Assembly: GCA_037783415.1 (NCBI GenBank)
Contig: JAZGTN010000027.1
Coordinates: 6,782,001 to 6,846,000 of the forward strand
Direction: 5' to 3'
Length of the DNA: 64,000 nucleotides
From: Leptasterias polaris
Lineage: Eukaryota; Echinodermata; Asteroidea; Forcipulatida; Asteriidae
The translations under genes and the position numbers were made by a program. The notes under the pieces are model-generated. The model saw nothing but the letters and a program-made list of their open reading frames with translations. It searched no databases and had not been told where the DNA came from. Below, in pieces: positions 21,945 to 33,467 of this stretch (position 1 is the first letter of the stretch; every line of letters begins with the position of its first letter).

Positions 21945-22665
21945 AATCATACATGTAGCTGTGTATCAGACCATGTGTGACCACAAAAAAACATTTTGAT
22001 GGTATTAGATATGTGCATCATATATATAGAGTTTTAGAGACGGGCGTGCAAAGAAAAAAATAGGACCGGAATGCACTCAAAGTGTTCAAAAAGCTTTAGG
22101 TTGAATATTAAAAAATTCTCCCATGTTGATGGAGAATCAAGTATGGAGACTAAAGCTTTAAAAAACGCAAGAGGCGTCAAGTGTATAGTTCTTAAAGTGA
22201 TAGGGGGGGGGGGGGGGTTAGAGAGGGCCACAGGGAAAACAGGTGTTGGTTAAAGGGGGGAGATAGGATGTAGGGCGTGAGAAACAGCCCATGTAGCGCT
22301 GTGTGTATGATGGCGCTGTGTGTATGATGTTTTGGGGCAGTCTCCTTTTCACACCCTCCATCTTATCCAAACCCCACCCCCACTAACACCTGTTCCCCTT
22401 CTAGTTTTGCCTTTTCACTTAACCACCCCCTTCCCTATTAAGAACTATCCACATATCGCCTCATACGTTCTTTAAAGCTTTAATTTCCCTACTTGATTCT
22501 CCATTAACAAGGGAAGAATTTTATAAATACTATAAGCTTTTTGAACACTGTGAGTGCGTTCCGGTATTACTATATTTTTTGTGCTTGTCCTCTAAAAACA
22601 CTCTATATGATGCTTATATATACAAAACCATCAAAATGTTTTTTGTGGTCACACTAGTCTCATAT
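21945..22665. mobile_element. Foldback element with ~250-bp inverted arms
   Basis: The left arm (about 21945-22215) contains 'gtgtgaccacaaaaaaacat', 'accggaatgcactcaaagtg', 'gatggagaatcaagta' and 'gtatagttcttaa'. All recur inverted and in reverse order in the right arm (about 22400-22665). Both inner borders carry G/C-rich runs (G15 at 22203-22217). An outer-arm fragment recurs at 23185-23260. No coding region. Confidence 0.75.
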
Positions 22666-23277
22666 TATAGTCTGTTTGCACAAGGTTACACGTTTGATTC
22701 GCTTTTCCCCCTACACACAAATATTCCAAGTTTGGTGACACTTCTGTACATTATACACACACCTCAAACACATTGTATACCTGTTGTTGTATGCAATGTG
22801 TTGGCTGTGTCTTTGAATCTTATTATTTGTTTCGCATCTATTTGTGTCTCTTCCTTGTCAGCCCTCGCCCATCCGTAGCCCCACTGTCACTGCCAGTTTA
22901 AAACAAGTACGCAATGGTCAAGTGCATACCTGTTAATGTCCCCACCCTAACATCAGTTGATCAAATGATTGACTTTTCTATTAGTTTTTGTTTTTCTATC
23001 GGGCGATCGGCAGCTCGCCATGGCAGCTTTGCTGTTCTAGTTAAATAATCTGTTTACAGTTGTGTTAAACAATTAAATGTGTCCCATTTTACCCCCACCT
23101 GTCATAATCTCGATAGGCCTCATTTAAGACTTAATATGTCTTCATGTACTAATGTTAATGTTAATGTTTATTTACGGAAAAGTGAAATCATACCTGTAGC
23201 CGTGTGCAGCAAGTCATGCGTGACCACGAAAACAATTTTGATTGTATTTGAAATGGTTTAAATATACCATAAAGACG

Positions 23278-23362
23278 GGCGACGCGACGGGCGATGGCAC
23301 GACGCGACGCACGACGCGACGGACGACGGAACAGGCGACGCGACGGCACGACGCGACGCATA
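23278..23362. repeat. Second GACGACGCGACG array
   Basis: Same motif as 21600-21845, shorter, and preceded in both cases by a fragment of the same foldback arm. That suggests the arm and the array travelled together. Confidence 0.85.
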
Positions 23363-23379
23363 TCTGTCGCCTTTAGAAC

Positions 23380-23590
23380 ACCATACGGATGAGTCATCAA
23401 TTACCTTCAGGATCACCCAAAACGTTTCCCAAATCCAGTAGGCAAATTGCTAAAGAAACCATTCCCCTTTGCAAATTGTCGAAGAGCTTTCTCCTGTTGG
23501 CTCTTATTGCTTTCCCATGCATACACAATGTTCTTACTAATAAATCAAAAGCTTTGTCCAATCTTCGATAAGTCATTCTCTAAATTTCGA
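23380..23590. repeat. Segment duplicated from 8395-8600
   Basis: Marks the point where the copy-2 locus resumes matching copy 1 after the LINE, array and foldback insertions. Confidence 0.75.
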
Positions 23591-23669
23591 AAATAACCAG
23601 TGCCTTGATAGACACCACTCCATAAATAAAACGAGCTCGTTCTTTTCTTCGGTAGCTCTGCATGTATTG

Positions 23670-23910
23670 TGTGGTTTTCCTTTCACTTCCTGAATAACGT
23701 GGTCCGCCATTTTAAAGAGCCAAATTGTTGATTCCTCAAAATGGCAGACGCGTTAGTTCACGAAGTAAAAGAAAAACCACACAATTTCGAGGCATATTTG
23801 TGTGAATCATTATACTCTACTTTTAAAACATCTTTCTAACCATAGGCCTATGCATTTTATAACAAACTGTTTCAAACGCCTCATTCACCCAATCCAAGGC
23901 AACGTTTCCC
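23670..23910. mobile_element. 'AAAGGAACACGTTGCC' element, inverted-orientation copy
   Basis: Inverted repeat centred near 23730: 'tgtggttttcctttcacttc' on the left pairs with 'gaagtaaaagaaaaaccaca' on the right, with 'cgccatttt' / 'aaaatggc' inside. It ends 'atccaaggcaacgtttcccttt', the complement of the 3810 start. Confidence 0.65.
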
Positions 23911-24379
23911 TTTAAGTTGTCTGGATATATCTTTGGTTGGTTTTTCAATAGGCTGAGAGACTTTAAAATATTTTGTGAGTATTTTTGAATATTTAGCATT
24001 TAGCATTGGTTGCTGTGGGAGTAGACGCCATTTTGAAAATTTTACAACCGCAGCACAGTGAAAACCCAAGATGAGCAGGTTGCTTTCTCTAATTGTATCT
24101 TAACAAACAAGGTGTAAGAACATTGAGTTGGTTATTGGCAAAAGGGTGGCATCCAGATACGTGTGAGCAAGAAACCCTGATGAAAATTTGACGATATAAT
24201 CTCTGTCATTGTTTACGTTGTAAGATAAATGACTAAGTGTATCATTTCGTAAAATGTATTGTGTTCAAAATTATTTGTTTAAACAGAGAATAAAAAGGTT
24301 CATTGTTACTCGCAGATATTGACCTGTCTGTTTTACACTGCCCAGCTTTGAAATCTCACGTGAGTCCGAATAGAGGTAA

Positions 24380-24727
24380 TGGTGAGATAGAATTCCCCAA
24401 TTAAACGATTGAAATGAAGTTTGATTGGTTTTCTATAACGATCCATTACCGAAATGAGGAGTCACGTGACTCTCTCCCTGTTGTGGGACTGGTGGACTTT
24501 ATATTCCAGTGTAAAGGCTTGCTTTAAATACTGATAAGCGGACCTATGAAAGGATCCCTTATAAAGGGTACGGGGCATTTCCTTTCCTTTAATCTCTTTG
24601 AACAAGTGACGTAAACCTCATAACCAGACAATCCAATCTCACGTGACTCCTCATTTCGGTAATGGGTCGTTAGAATCCCCATCAAACTTCATTTCAATCG
24701 TTTAATTGGGGAATTCTACCTCCGCAT
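24380..24727. mobile_element. Inverted-repeat (MITE-like) element with CACGTGAC
   Basis: The arm near 24380-24470 ('gaattccccaattaaacgatt', 'gaaatgaagtttgat', 'ccgaaatgaggagtcacgtga') is found inverted at about 24630-24720. Arms are ~95 bp and the centre ~155 bp. No ORF. Confidence 0.75.
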
Positions 24728-25590
24728 GGTTACTGGTTGGGGGATGTAGGTCTCCAGTTGGAATGTGTCTGTACAAAACCAAAACCAATGGGAGCTGATG
24801 CCAAAACGTGGTTAGAGGGACCATCTCCATAGGTCCCCGATCGCACATTTGTTCACACATTGTGTGAGTGCGTATTCATATACTGCCGAAGTCTGACAGG
24901 AAATGTTGCCCTCCCCCCAAGACGGCGATTGGGATTGAAATAATTTCGTATTGACTGGTGTCGTTTAGCAAAGCTGAATTTAACATAAAATGTGCATCGC
25001 AAGTAAATAGAAAAACTGAAGATGGATTAAAGATAAGACGTAAGAAAAATATTTTAAAGACAACAAGTGTATTAAAGATACTAATAATGACAAAAAGGGC
25101 GATGGAACTGATCGAGTTCAAAACAAAACCATTATAAGTTGTGGTTTTTGTTTTGTTTTGTTTGTTCTATGAAAAACCAATAGGAAACATAAAAACAAAA
25201 AAATTAAGCTAAAGCAAATAGTTATTTGATTGATGATTAGCGACTCAGATGTTACAGAGCCCAGTTTCAAACAAAATATAGAGTAGGCCTATCAGTAGAC
25301 AATTATTATGTAATTACTGAATACCACATTATTTAAATTTAATTAGTTTAGTTAACTTTATTTTAAAATCATTCATAATTCAGTCGATGCGGAGCATCGG
25401 ATGATGGCCCTCTAAACACGTTGGTCTCTCATTGCTGTACGCAGCTCCTCCCGTTGCTGGCCAGAGTCCCGGCACAAGGTGTCCACATAGGTGGTTTGTG
25501 GTCTGCCACGGGAACAGTGTCCCTGAGTAGGGGCCCATAGCACCAGCCTGCTCACTGCCACTGTGTAACTTAAATATTTAATTTATTTAT
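24728..25590. other. No gene recognised
   Basis: AT-rich sequence without supported features. 25385-25560 is less AT-rich ('gcagctcctcccgttgctggccagagtcccgg') and might be a decayed repeat. Confidence 0.4.
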
Positions 25591-25595
25591 TTAGA

Positions 25596-25668
25596 TAGCT
25601 CAGTTGGCAGAGCGCCGGCACGTTAATCAGGAGGTCGTTGATTCAAATCCCGCTCTATACAGGCATGA
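25596..25668 (+). repeat. tRNA-derived SINE head
   Basis: An internal A box (TAGCTCAGTTGG) and B box (GATTCAAATCC) are spaced as in a tRNA. The acceptor ends do not pair well and the anticodon arm (CCGG..CAGG) is mismatched, so this is a tRNA-like RNA polymerase III promoter rather than a working tRNA gene. A truncated second head (A box only) is at 27932-27967. Confidence 0.65.
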
Positions 25669-25739
25669 GAATGGGTCATGTTGAAAAAAACTGGAAAATA
25701 TCGATCCATTTTAAATGATCCCAACCAAGCCGCAGGCTT

Positions 25740-25815
25740 GTCCCGAGCCGAAAATGAGGCATGCTGGGGGTCCAGGGGGCCCGAGGCCCCCGGCGAGGGT
25801 TAAGGGGGCAGCGCC
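25740..25815. repeat. GC-rich hairpin cluster
   Basis: Palindromes of the type GGGGGCCCGAGGCCCCC and AGGGGGCAGCGCCCCCTTT lie between AT-rich flanks. The style is similar to the blocks at 15359 and 26277. Confidence 0.6.
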
Positions 25816-26082
25816 CCCTTTTAGACAATTTTGACAATTTAGGTACTGAAAAGTATCATTTTCAAGCAATTTTCTAAGTAATTTTTAGATATGAATGTCC
25901 ATATTTAACAGCAGAAATTAACACAATTGACAGAGTTTGAGAATCTAAATGTATCACTCTACGGGCGTCAATCCTGGGGACACGTCCCCCCCACTTTTTG
26001 AAGGGTTGGGGACACTGTATCAAAAATGTCCCCCCCCCCCCCAGTTTTTGTTTAATAAACTCATGTATCTCATATACTTTGA

Positions 26083-26250
26083 CCAACTTAACATGTTTTT
26101 AACGAAATTGAACTAAAAAACAGAACACATCAAGACAATTTTACCGATATCTCCGTGATTTGAGTCTCATGATTTTGTGATACTAAAGTACCCAGCGAAA
26201 AATACCACCAATTCAAAGCACGGCGCGCACGTGTGTACACGACGTTGCAC
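26083..26250. repeat. Left member of a direct repeat flanking GC block copy 2
   Basis: 'tttgaccaacttaacatgtt', 'agaacacatc.agacaa.ttta', 'gatatct.cgtgattt', 'tctcatgatttt' and 'cgcgcacgtgt.tacacgacg' recur in the same order at 27138-27325. The two members bracket the block at 26277-26970. Confidence 0.7.
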
Positions 26251-26276
26251 ATTGAGCGCATTCTACCAGTTGGCAC

Positions 26277-26970
26277 AACCGAAGCTTCCGGAGGCTTCGC
26301 GGCCCCTGGACCCCCAACAGAGCTTCGCCCTTGGACCCCACCAGGGGCCGTACGCCGGCCCTGGTGGACCCCCACCCATTACATGCATTGTTTTTCTGTC
26401 CCCCTAAGACCTAGTCATGGGCACGCAGTTGCTGTCAATGATGCAAATCTAACAAGTATGCTGGGAGTTTGTCATTGTACAAAAAGTCACTTATTAAAAA
26501 AATTGTTTTAAGATTCATCGGTAACAAAGAAGAGACGTTGAAGAATTCAAAATTCACAGGGACCCCATTTAACATGAATATTGTCCATCGGCAAACAGGG
26601 GGGGGGGGGAGAAGGGATGGAGATTGTCGAATATTGAAAGTTTGTGTGTGATTCAAGTAAGATTAATATATCGTGTATGTTGGGCATTTATATATTGTTT
26701 CTCGTTCTTTTTTCTCTGAACCAAGTCTAAATATTTATAGCAAGGAGAGCTTGTCTAGGCCATTCAGACATACTAAAACCCTCCAACTTCAGGGGGCTCC
26801 TCCCCCTGAACCCCCGCCAAGGGCTTCGCCCCTGGACCCCACCAGGGGCCCTTCGGCGGGCCCCTGGACCTCACCAGGGGCCCTTCGGCGGGCCCCTGGA
26901 CCCCACGCAGTAAAATATCATGCTGTCCCCCCCACATTTCGAGACGGATTGACGCTCCTGCTCTATAATA
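26277..26970. repeat. GC-rich hairpin block, copy 2
   Basis: Counterpart of 15359-16018. It has an extra tandem copy of a ~32-bp ACCAGGGGCCCTTCGG-type unit at about 26850-26900 and a shorter G-tract. Confidence 0.8.
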
Positions 26971-27137
26971 AGGCCCCCCAAAAAGGGTTCTGTTTCCGGT
27001 TACACGACCGACCCTAATTTTATGCTGCGACCCTAAACTTTTTATTCGGCTTGAAAAAAAAATAATAATAATAATTTAATAATACAAAATTATTTTAAAA
27101 AATGAAGGTATTATGGACCAAGTGTCAGACTTTGACC

Positions 27138-27325
27138 AAACTAACATGTTTGTTAACAAAATTTAATTAAAAACTAGAACACATCCAGACAAGTTTACTG
27201 ATATCTGCGTGATTTGGGTCTCATGATTTTGCGATCCACGGACGTCGTATCGTGTTTCCTGAAGTACCATGCGGAAAATACCCACAATGCAAAGCACTGC
27301 GCGCACGTGTCTACACGACGGCGCG
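27138..27325. repeat. Right member of the direct repeat
   Basis: See 26083-26250. It carries a ~25-bp extra segment after 'ttttgcgat'. Confidence 0.7.
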
Positions 27326-28029
27326 CAATTTGAAGATTGCACAAACTTATGCTCAATAGGCAAATGGAGCTGCCGATTCTGCGCAAGAGTTTGTCCAATT
27401 CGTTGTGCAAATCTGTTGATTGCGCTCCACAGATACACGAAAGGGGACTCAACAGAAGACGCAAGCGGACGATTTGGGGACATCGTGTACATCGTGATCG
27501 CTATTGGTCAGCCTTTCACGGCACTTTCGAGTGAATTTGTTTACGTTTATCCGAACAATAAAAATGTAAACGTGGGCCGGATGATCGGTCGGTTAAACAT
27601 GTAATCGTGTAACCCCAATTTTAAACCTGAACTCGGAGAGGTCATATTTTAGCCTCCAAAAAGCGGAAAAACGCCGAATGGCGGGAAATTCTCATGCCCG
27701 TCAATTTTTCTTAGTTCAACCCAAAATCTTTTAAAATGTACCCTGTCAGTTTCCCTTGTGGTTTATTATTTGATATCTGGTATGAAAAATCGCATCCCCT
27801 TAAGGTGATCGCTTCTCAGGTTGTATCGTATACTTGGGTGTGATCCCTGGCTACACGGCAGTTTACGTTTGAACTGATTAGCACCCCCGAAAAAAGATAT
27901 TGACAAAATAGGGAGACAGCCAACATAGTGCTAGATTAGCTCAGTTTGGTAGAGCGCCGGCACGTTGTTCAACCCCAAATCATTTATTTTATAACGACAG
28001 GATTCCTTAAACCCAGAGATCGGTTTTCT
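27326..28029. other. No gene recognised; truncated SINE head at 27932-27967
   Basis: The overlapping short frames at 27163-27604 read on both strands and carry no motif. The SINE head 'tagctcagtttggtagagcgcc' stops abruptly at 'cacgtt'. Confidence 0.4.
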
Positions 28030-29402
28030 AACACCCGGTTTGTTTTTCTATTGGTGTCAAAGACCAGTAATCCATGTACGATCAGAGTGAAGTTTTAAAG
28101 TTTAAACCCGTGTGTGTGGCCACAACTTTAACCACTAAAAGTACACGTCTAGGCTTATACAGTTTACAAAAAACTTTTTAAGCCTATAGACGAATTGTAC
28201 AAGTCTGATGTTTCCCCTGTTTGAACGGCAAGTTGACATGTACGTTGGTAACTCACCAATGCATGTCGTTTTTTTTGTTTTTTTCATAAGTTGGGTTTAG
28301 GGGCCATCTTCAACAATTCACGGTCACACAAAGAGTATTACCAGGGCAATGCAAAAACTGGGTGTTAACATTGACACCATGGATGTTGTCACACATAGAT
28401 ATCCAAGAGAGAACAAAACTTAACATCATCATAGGGTGCTCAAATAACACCAATGTAATTATGTTGGCAGAAACGAATTGAGGGGAACGTACGACGTACG
28501 ACCTTGAACATTTTGAAAACTAACAGATATACCATGATAGGTCCATGTACATGTGCGTGTACATACAGGTTCTAGTGGGAGTGTCTTTCCTTCAAACAAT
28601 CAGGGAATACATATCAACCATGTTCATTTCGTGGTTTGCTTTTTTACAGCAACGTGAACTAAAAAAATGTAGGATATCTGTTTAATAATAACTGTTTATT
28701 AACTTACATTTTAGATGAATCGTGGAATGACTTATTTTGTGAAAAGCTGTGATCCCGTTTCTAACAAAACGTTGTGAGCTAGTGTTGTTCGTCACATCTG
28801 TTTTGGACTCCTCTGTTGCATACAACGCGAAGCAACAGACTCTGATGTCCTACCGGGGCTAGGTTCTTTTCTCTATGGTTCAATGCACCATTAAAGAAAA
28901 GTTATAGGGCAACTGTATCCGACCATGATCCGACTGTAGTATAGACGATGTGACCTCTGACGTCATTTGAAATCATAACATGATGCGCGCGCATGTCGCC
29001 GGGCAAAACCTTTGTGTACTTGACAGCCAGCTAGAAAGTACACGCAATATTATCATGACTACGCGTCTTTTTGCCCGGCGGAACATGACTTGGACAACAG
29101 ACTTGTCAACAGAGGGCGGTTTGATTGTAAACACAGGTCACATCGTCTATACAATTTGAACACGTTTTAGCTCTTTCTTAGAAACGTACCAGTAGTATTA
29201 AGCGCGGCATTGGTTAAAATTTGTACTTTTATTATTTTATTTGAGCTACACTTAATAAAATAAAATACCAGTTTAATGCTGAATGGGCGAAACAGAAGCG
29301 GGCCGACCTTCATTTGGGACAATTTCACTTATCTCTTGACTATTAAAAGAACAATGTCAACCAGTGTTAAACTGCCGAAGCTTAGCCCCACCGTTGCCAC
29401 AA
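28030..29402. repeat. ~1.1-kb repeat unit, copy C (most complete)
   Basis: It runs from 'tttttctattggtgtcaaagacc' to 'ccccaccgttgccacaaggc' in the same order as copies A and B, without the LINE or 4.9-kb element but with a 204-bp MITE at 28944. It gives the reference order for the broken copies. Confidence 0.8.
28944..29147. mobile_element. 204-bp MITE with GACGATGTGACC ends
   Basis: Terminal inverted repeats are GACGATGTGACCT and AGGTCACATCGTC. It is flanked by TATA at 28940-28943 and 29148-29151. Copy A has the unbroken 'ctgtagtatacaatttg', which gives the empty site and a 4-bp target duplication. A TGACGTCA octamer lies just inside the left end. Internal GCCGGGCAAAA / TTTTGCCCGGC form a second inverted pair. 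Confidence 0.88.
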
Positions 29403-30559
29403 GGCTTCATTTAATTATACTTTGTGTGGGATTTGAGGCATTGCATGGTGAGGTAGGTATTAATGTATAATTATTTGGTTTGCGGTAACACCATGTGTTT
29501 ATCTACTTGCTGGTTAGATTATGTTATTTTGAGAATCCACTGCCGCGGAGTCGATTTTCGGGAGACATCTCAGTCCTGAAAAAACTGTCCTGCTCTACAA
29601 CCTGGGCAAAAGGTAGGGAATCGGCCGGGACGCGACATCTGTTTTACTGGCTCAGTTGCGGCAGAACCAACAGGAGGCGCTGTTTGAGAGGGATTCCGTC
29701 ATATTAAAGATATGAATAATGTAGCTTCTTGTACGTCGAGTGAAAACTTTTAAATGGCTGATCAGGCTTTTGTGCGTTATGTGATTGTAACAAAATGTAA
29801 CACATTTGTACGCACACAGGGATTGTGTAGGCCTACTGTGCTACAAATGAGCGACGCACGAGCGCTCACACTAGGGGTATAATCGGCGATCATCTTAGAT
29901 TCTGACCCAACCACTACATGCTTGGACGGTGCCTGCCTGTCTCCACGCTGGCAGCTCGCTCTCGGGAGCTCGCTCAACCCGGATTGGTCACACTGCGATC
30001 TCCTCCTACTTACTTCCGAACTACAAGTTCAAGAACCTTATTGTCGAAGAGGGCAGATTACACGTGTGTCGGTCCAATACCTCGTCACAATACCGATATA
30101 CACAAGGAGCTGAAATTCCTACGTAAGTTTAGGGTTTTCGTTAAAAGGCATTATACAGGGATAAGTTACATACCATCTTGCACCTTATAAACATTTGTTA
30201 GCATGAAAAACACACGTCATGACAACTGTGCCGTCTTCGTATTGATGTTCAATTGTCTGATGAGTTTCAAGGTTCAATTCAGTTTCAATATTGAGTTATG
30301 TTCCAGAGAAGAGTTCCGTGGAAGAAGGAGAAGAAAAAAAACCCTAGAGATTCAGTTTTTGTTTACTACAAAAACAAGGTGTTCGTGGGGGGGGGGGGGG
30401 GGGGGTTACGAGTGGGTAGGTGCGCTTCATTGTTCTGTTTTAACAAGATGTAAAAGGTTAAAATGTTGTTATCTCAGTGCAAAAGTTTAAGAGGGATTGC
30501 TGTTCTACAATCTGATACAAAAATTATGCTGAAGTGATCAAGAGTTTTAAAGATATCAA
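29403..30559. other. No gene recognised; G20 tract at 30387-30406
   Basis: Several short open frames overlap without motifs. There are no clear exon borders or repeat copies. Confidence 0.35.
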
Positions 30560-30780
30560 TAAGATAAGATATTATGAAATTTTCAACTTCCGTTATGAAC
30601 CGAAGTAAGTTAAAATATTGTACGGGTTCTGTGAAGCGTTTGTCGAACTTTTAACGATCTATCCGATGATGCAAAATCCGAATTATGGTTTTTGAGTTAT
30701 GATTTTTATAAATAATAAACTTTGATTTAATGTAATTCAGTGCCCGATGACGTCATCATGACATCATCATGAAATCATCC
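30560..30780 (-). repeat. Dispersed repeat with paired TGACGTCA, copy 1
   Basis: Reverse-orientation copy of 42090-42420 and 62880-63200: 'tttgtcgaacttt.aacgat', 'atccgatgatg', 'gagttatgatttttataaa', 'cccgatgacgtcatcatgac'. Confidence 0.7.
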
Positions 30781-32475
30781 TCCAGTGGGGGACACTTACG
30801 CGAAGTTAAATAATATATGTTCCATAATTGTGAAATACCGCCGCAAATGACAGTGAAGCCGACATTTATTTTACCAGACTTATAAGATGTAATAATGTAC
30901 ATGTATACATTCAATTTGTACCATTTAGTTCATGATACTTTTGTGATAAAATCTGTAACTTTGTTGTTATGTGTAAATTAAAAATAACGCAAGTTTAGAA
31001 GATTAACAAAATTTGCAGTGAATATGAGTCTCCTAATTGTTTGCTAAAGTTGTACATCATGCAGGTTGACATCATTAAGGTTTTACACATACTGACAAGA
31101 CATGGAGGTCTGATTAGTCATTCGTTTATGACGTAACATTGTTTACGGAAGTTTTAGCGTGCATCAATGCGTGCCTTGCTGCTTAGCCGAGTATACGTTA
31201 TAATTTGCCTTGGAATGAACGATTTCACTGATGATACATGTATTATTGTAAGGATTCGTAACACTTATCATTGACCACTTTACGGCGATATCAATCCTGA
31301 CATGGCATTTGGGCTTTCTTTCCCTTTTTGAAATCATCCTCCGGTGGGGGGGACACTTACGGCGAAGTTAAATAATATATGTTCCATAATGTTAAAATAA
31401 ACACTTATTCCCAAAATCTTCAATGATAAACAATGTGCATAACGGCGATATCAATCCTGACATGGCATTTGGGCTTTCTTTCCCTTTTTGAAATCGTCCT
31501 CCAGTGGGGGGACACTTACGGCGAAGTTAAATAATATATGTTCCATAATTGTAAAATACCGCCGCAAATGACAGTGAAGCCGACATTTATTTTACCAGAC
31601 TTATAAGATGTAATAATGTACATGTATATAATTTGTACCATTTAGTTCATGATACTTTTGTGATAAAATCTGTAACTTTGTTGTTATGTGTAAATTAAAA
31701 ATAACGCAAGTTTAGAAGATTAAACAAATTTGCAGTGAATATGAGTCTCCTAATTGTTTGCTAAAGTTGTACATCATGCAGGTTGACTTAAGGTTTTACA
31801 CATACTGACAAGACATGGAGGTCTGATTAGTCATTCGTTTATGACGTAACATTGTTTACGGAAGTTTTAGCGTGCATCAATGCGTGCCTTGCTGCTTAGC
31901 CGAGTATACGTTGTAATTTGCCTTGGAATGAACGATTTCACTGATGATACATGTATTATTGTAAGGATTCGTAACACTTATCATTGACCACTTTACGGCG
32001 ATATCAGTCCTTAAACATGGAATTTGGGCTTTCTTTCCCATTTTGAAATCATCCTCCAGTGGGGGGGGGGGGGGGGGGGGGACACTTACGGCGAAGTTAA
32101 ATAATAATGTTCCATAATTTTAAAATAAACACTTATTCTCAAAATCTTCAATGATGAACATGTGCATAAAGGCGATATCAATCCTGACATGGCATTTGGG
32201 CTTTATTCCCTTTTTGAAATCATCCTCCAGTGGGGGGACACTTATACGGCGAAGTCATCCTGGGGGACACTTACGGCGAAGTTAAATAATATATGTTCCA
32301 TAATAAAAAAAACCCACTTATTCCCAAAAGCTTCAATGATAAACATGTGCATAACGGCGATATCAATCCTGACATGGAATTTGGGCTTTCTTTCCCTTTT
32401 TGAAATAATCCTCCAGTGGGGGACACTTACGGCGAAGTTAAATAGTATATGTTCCATAATTGTAAAATAAACACT
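30720..32475. repeat. Tandem repeat region (720-bp and ~175-bp periods)
   Basis: A ~720-bp unit occurs twice (30780-31500 and 31500-32050 onward; 'caaatgacagtgaagccgaca' at about 30845 and 31565). The smaller motif 'cggcgatatcaatcctgacatgg' plus 'atcctccagtgggggacac' plus 'ttacggcgaagttaaataat' occurs about six times, with spacing near 160-185 bp from 31283 on. A G21 tract at 32061-32081 lies inside one unit. The short frames in it are not conserved between units. Confidence 0.85.
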
Positions 32476-32823
32476 TAACTTTCTTACCATTTATAAGAGA
32501 GACAAGTCATATGATTTGAGAAAAAGATCAATATACAACATCGAGTTTGGACTTGTGACCGTGTTCCTAAATATTCATAAATAAAGTTACCCTATTGAGT
32601 GTCCCTCAACGGCAAAATCATGAATAGGATGTAGTTTGGACCAATAATTAAAAACAGCATCATACATCGTGTAAAACTTCGTTCACAAATTACAAGAGGT
32701 GTCGCCATCACAAACGAACAAACATACACTATAGCACGCGGTCAAACGGAGTTTGGACTTTGTGACCCCAAGTCGACCCCAAGAACAAACATACACGGAG
32801 TCGACCCCATACTTCATAGACCC

Positions 32824-33312
32824 TGTCGTGACTTATTGTTAATTGCAAGTCATGCAATAGCAGTTGATTTTGTACATTTGTATATTATTGAGACATGCAA
32901 CAGCAGTTGACTTTTTGCATGTGCTTTGTTTTTTTGGTGAAAAACTCCATATTGGATTATTGATTTTTCACTACTGCTGGATAGTTCTTTTGATGCAACA
33001 GTGTTTCTCTGCTCCTTCATCTTCATAACTTTGCTTAACTTTTATTTGGGTAATCAGGAAAACCCTTATTTGAACGATATTAACTGTATACCATCAGACT
33101 TAGCTTCAAGTGCTTTGGACGCATTTTTCAGCTTCAATTATCTGTGGACGTTATACTGAAATCTTAGCCACAATCCGTGTGTATAATATGGAAGTGCTGT
33201 AGTTGGTTCTACTGTGTTGACCATCGTCGTGACTGACACTTTGACGGCTTGGATGGTCATCTAAAACAGCATATTTTTGAGTAAGTAAATTGAAAACTTA
33301 TTAATTACTTCA
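32824..33312 (+). repeat. 5' LTR of the Gypsy element
   Basis: 489 bp starting TGTCGTGACTTATTG and ending TTAATTACTTCA (TG..CA). The left border is inferred from the ACCC target duplication and the TG start. The right border is fixed by the adjoining primer-binding site and by identity of its last 17 bp with 37035-37051. Confidence 0.72.
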
Positions 33313-33314
33313 TT

Positions 33315-33329
33315 GGTGACCCCGAACTT
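33315..33329 (+). promoter_or_regulatory. tRNA primer-binding site
   Basis: TGGTGACCCCGAAC begins two bases after the LTR CA end. The TGG start matches the CCA tail of a tRNA and the site is typical in place for Ty3/Gypsy elements. Which tRNA is used was not determined. Confidence 0.7.
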
Positions 33330-33467
33330 TGAGAGCCAACCTTGATTCGTTTTATTTTCCACGGAACTTTAGCTTGCTTGTACATTTCATCTCGACTCAT
33401 GAGTCATCCACATCAAGCTTGATTTGTCTGCTAGTGCTATATTTTGAGTATACATATATCATTTACC

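Noticed and set aside
21537..21980. Arg/Ser/Asp-rich frames over the GCGTCG array
   Set aside because: By-product of a short CG-rich tandem array read on both strands. Only the part matching LINE reverse transcriptase outside the array (about 21350-21600, minus) is meaningful.
25596..25668. Functional tRNA gene
   Set aside because: A and B boxes are good but the acceptor stem and anticodon arm do not pair, and a truncated relative exists at 27932. A SINE head is the better reading.
15822..27017. Proline/arginine-rich frames in the GC blocks
   Set aside because: Open on both strands because of palindromic GGGCCC-type repeats, and interrupted or different between the two copies.
32162..32490. 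Frames with repeated 'FEIILQWG' peptides
   Set aside because: Translation of the 175-bp tandem repeat. The frame is not kept in other units.
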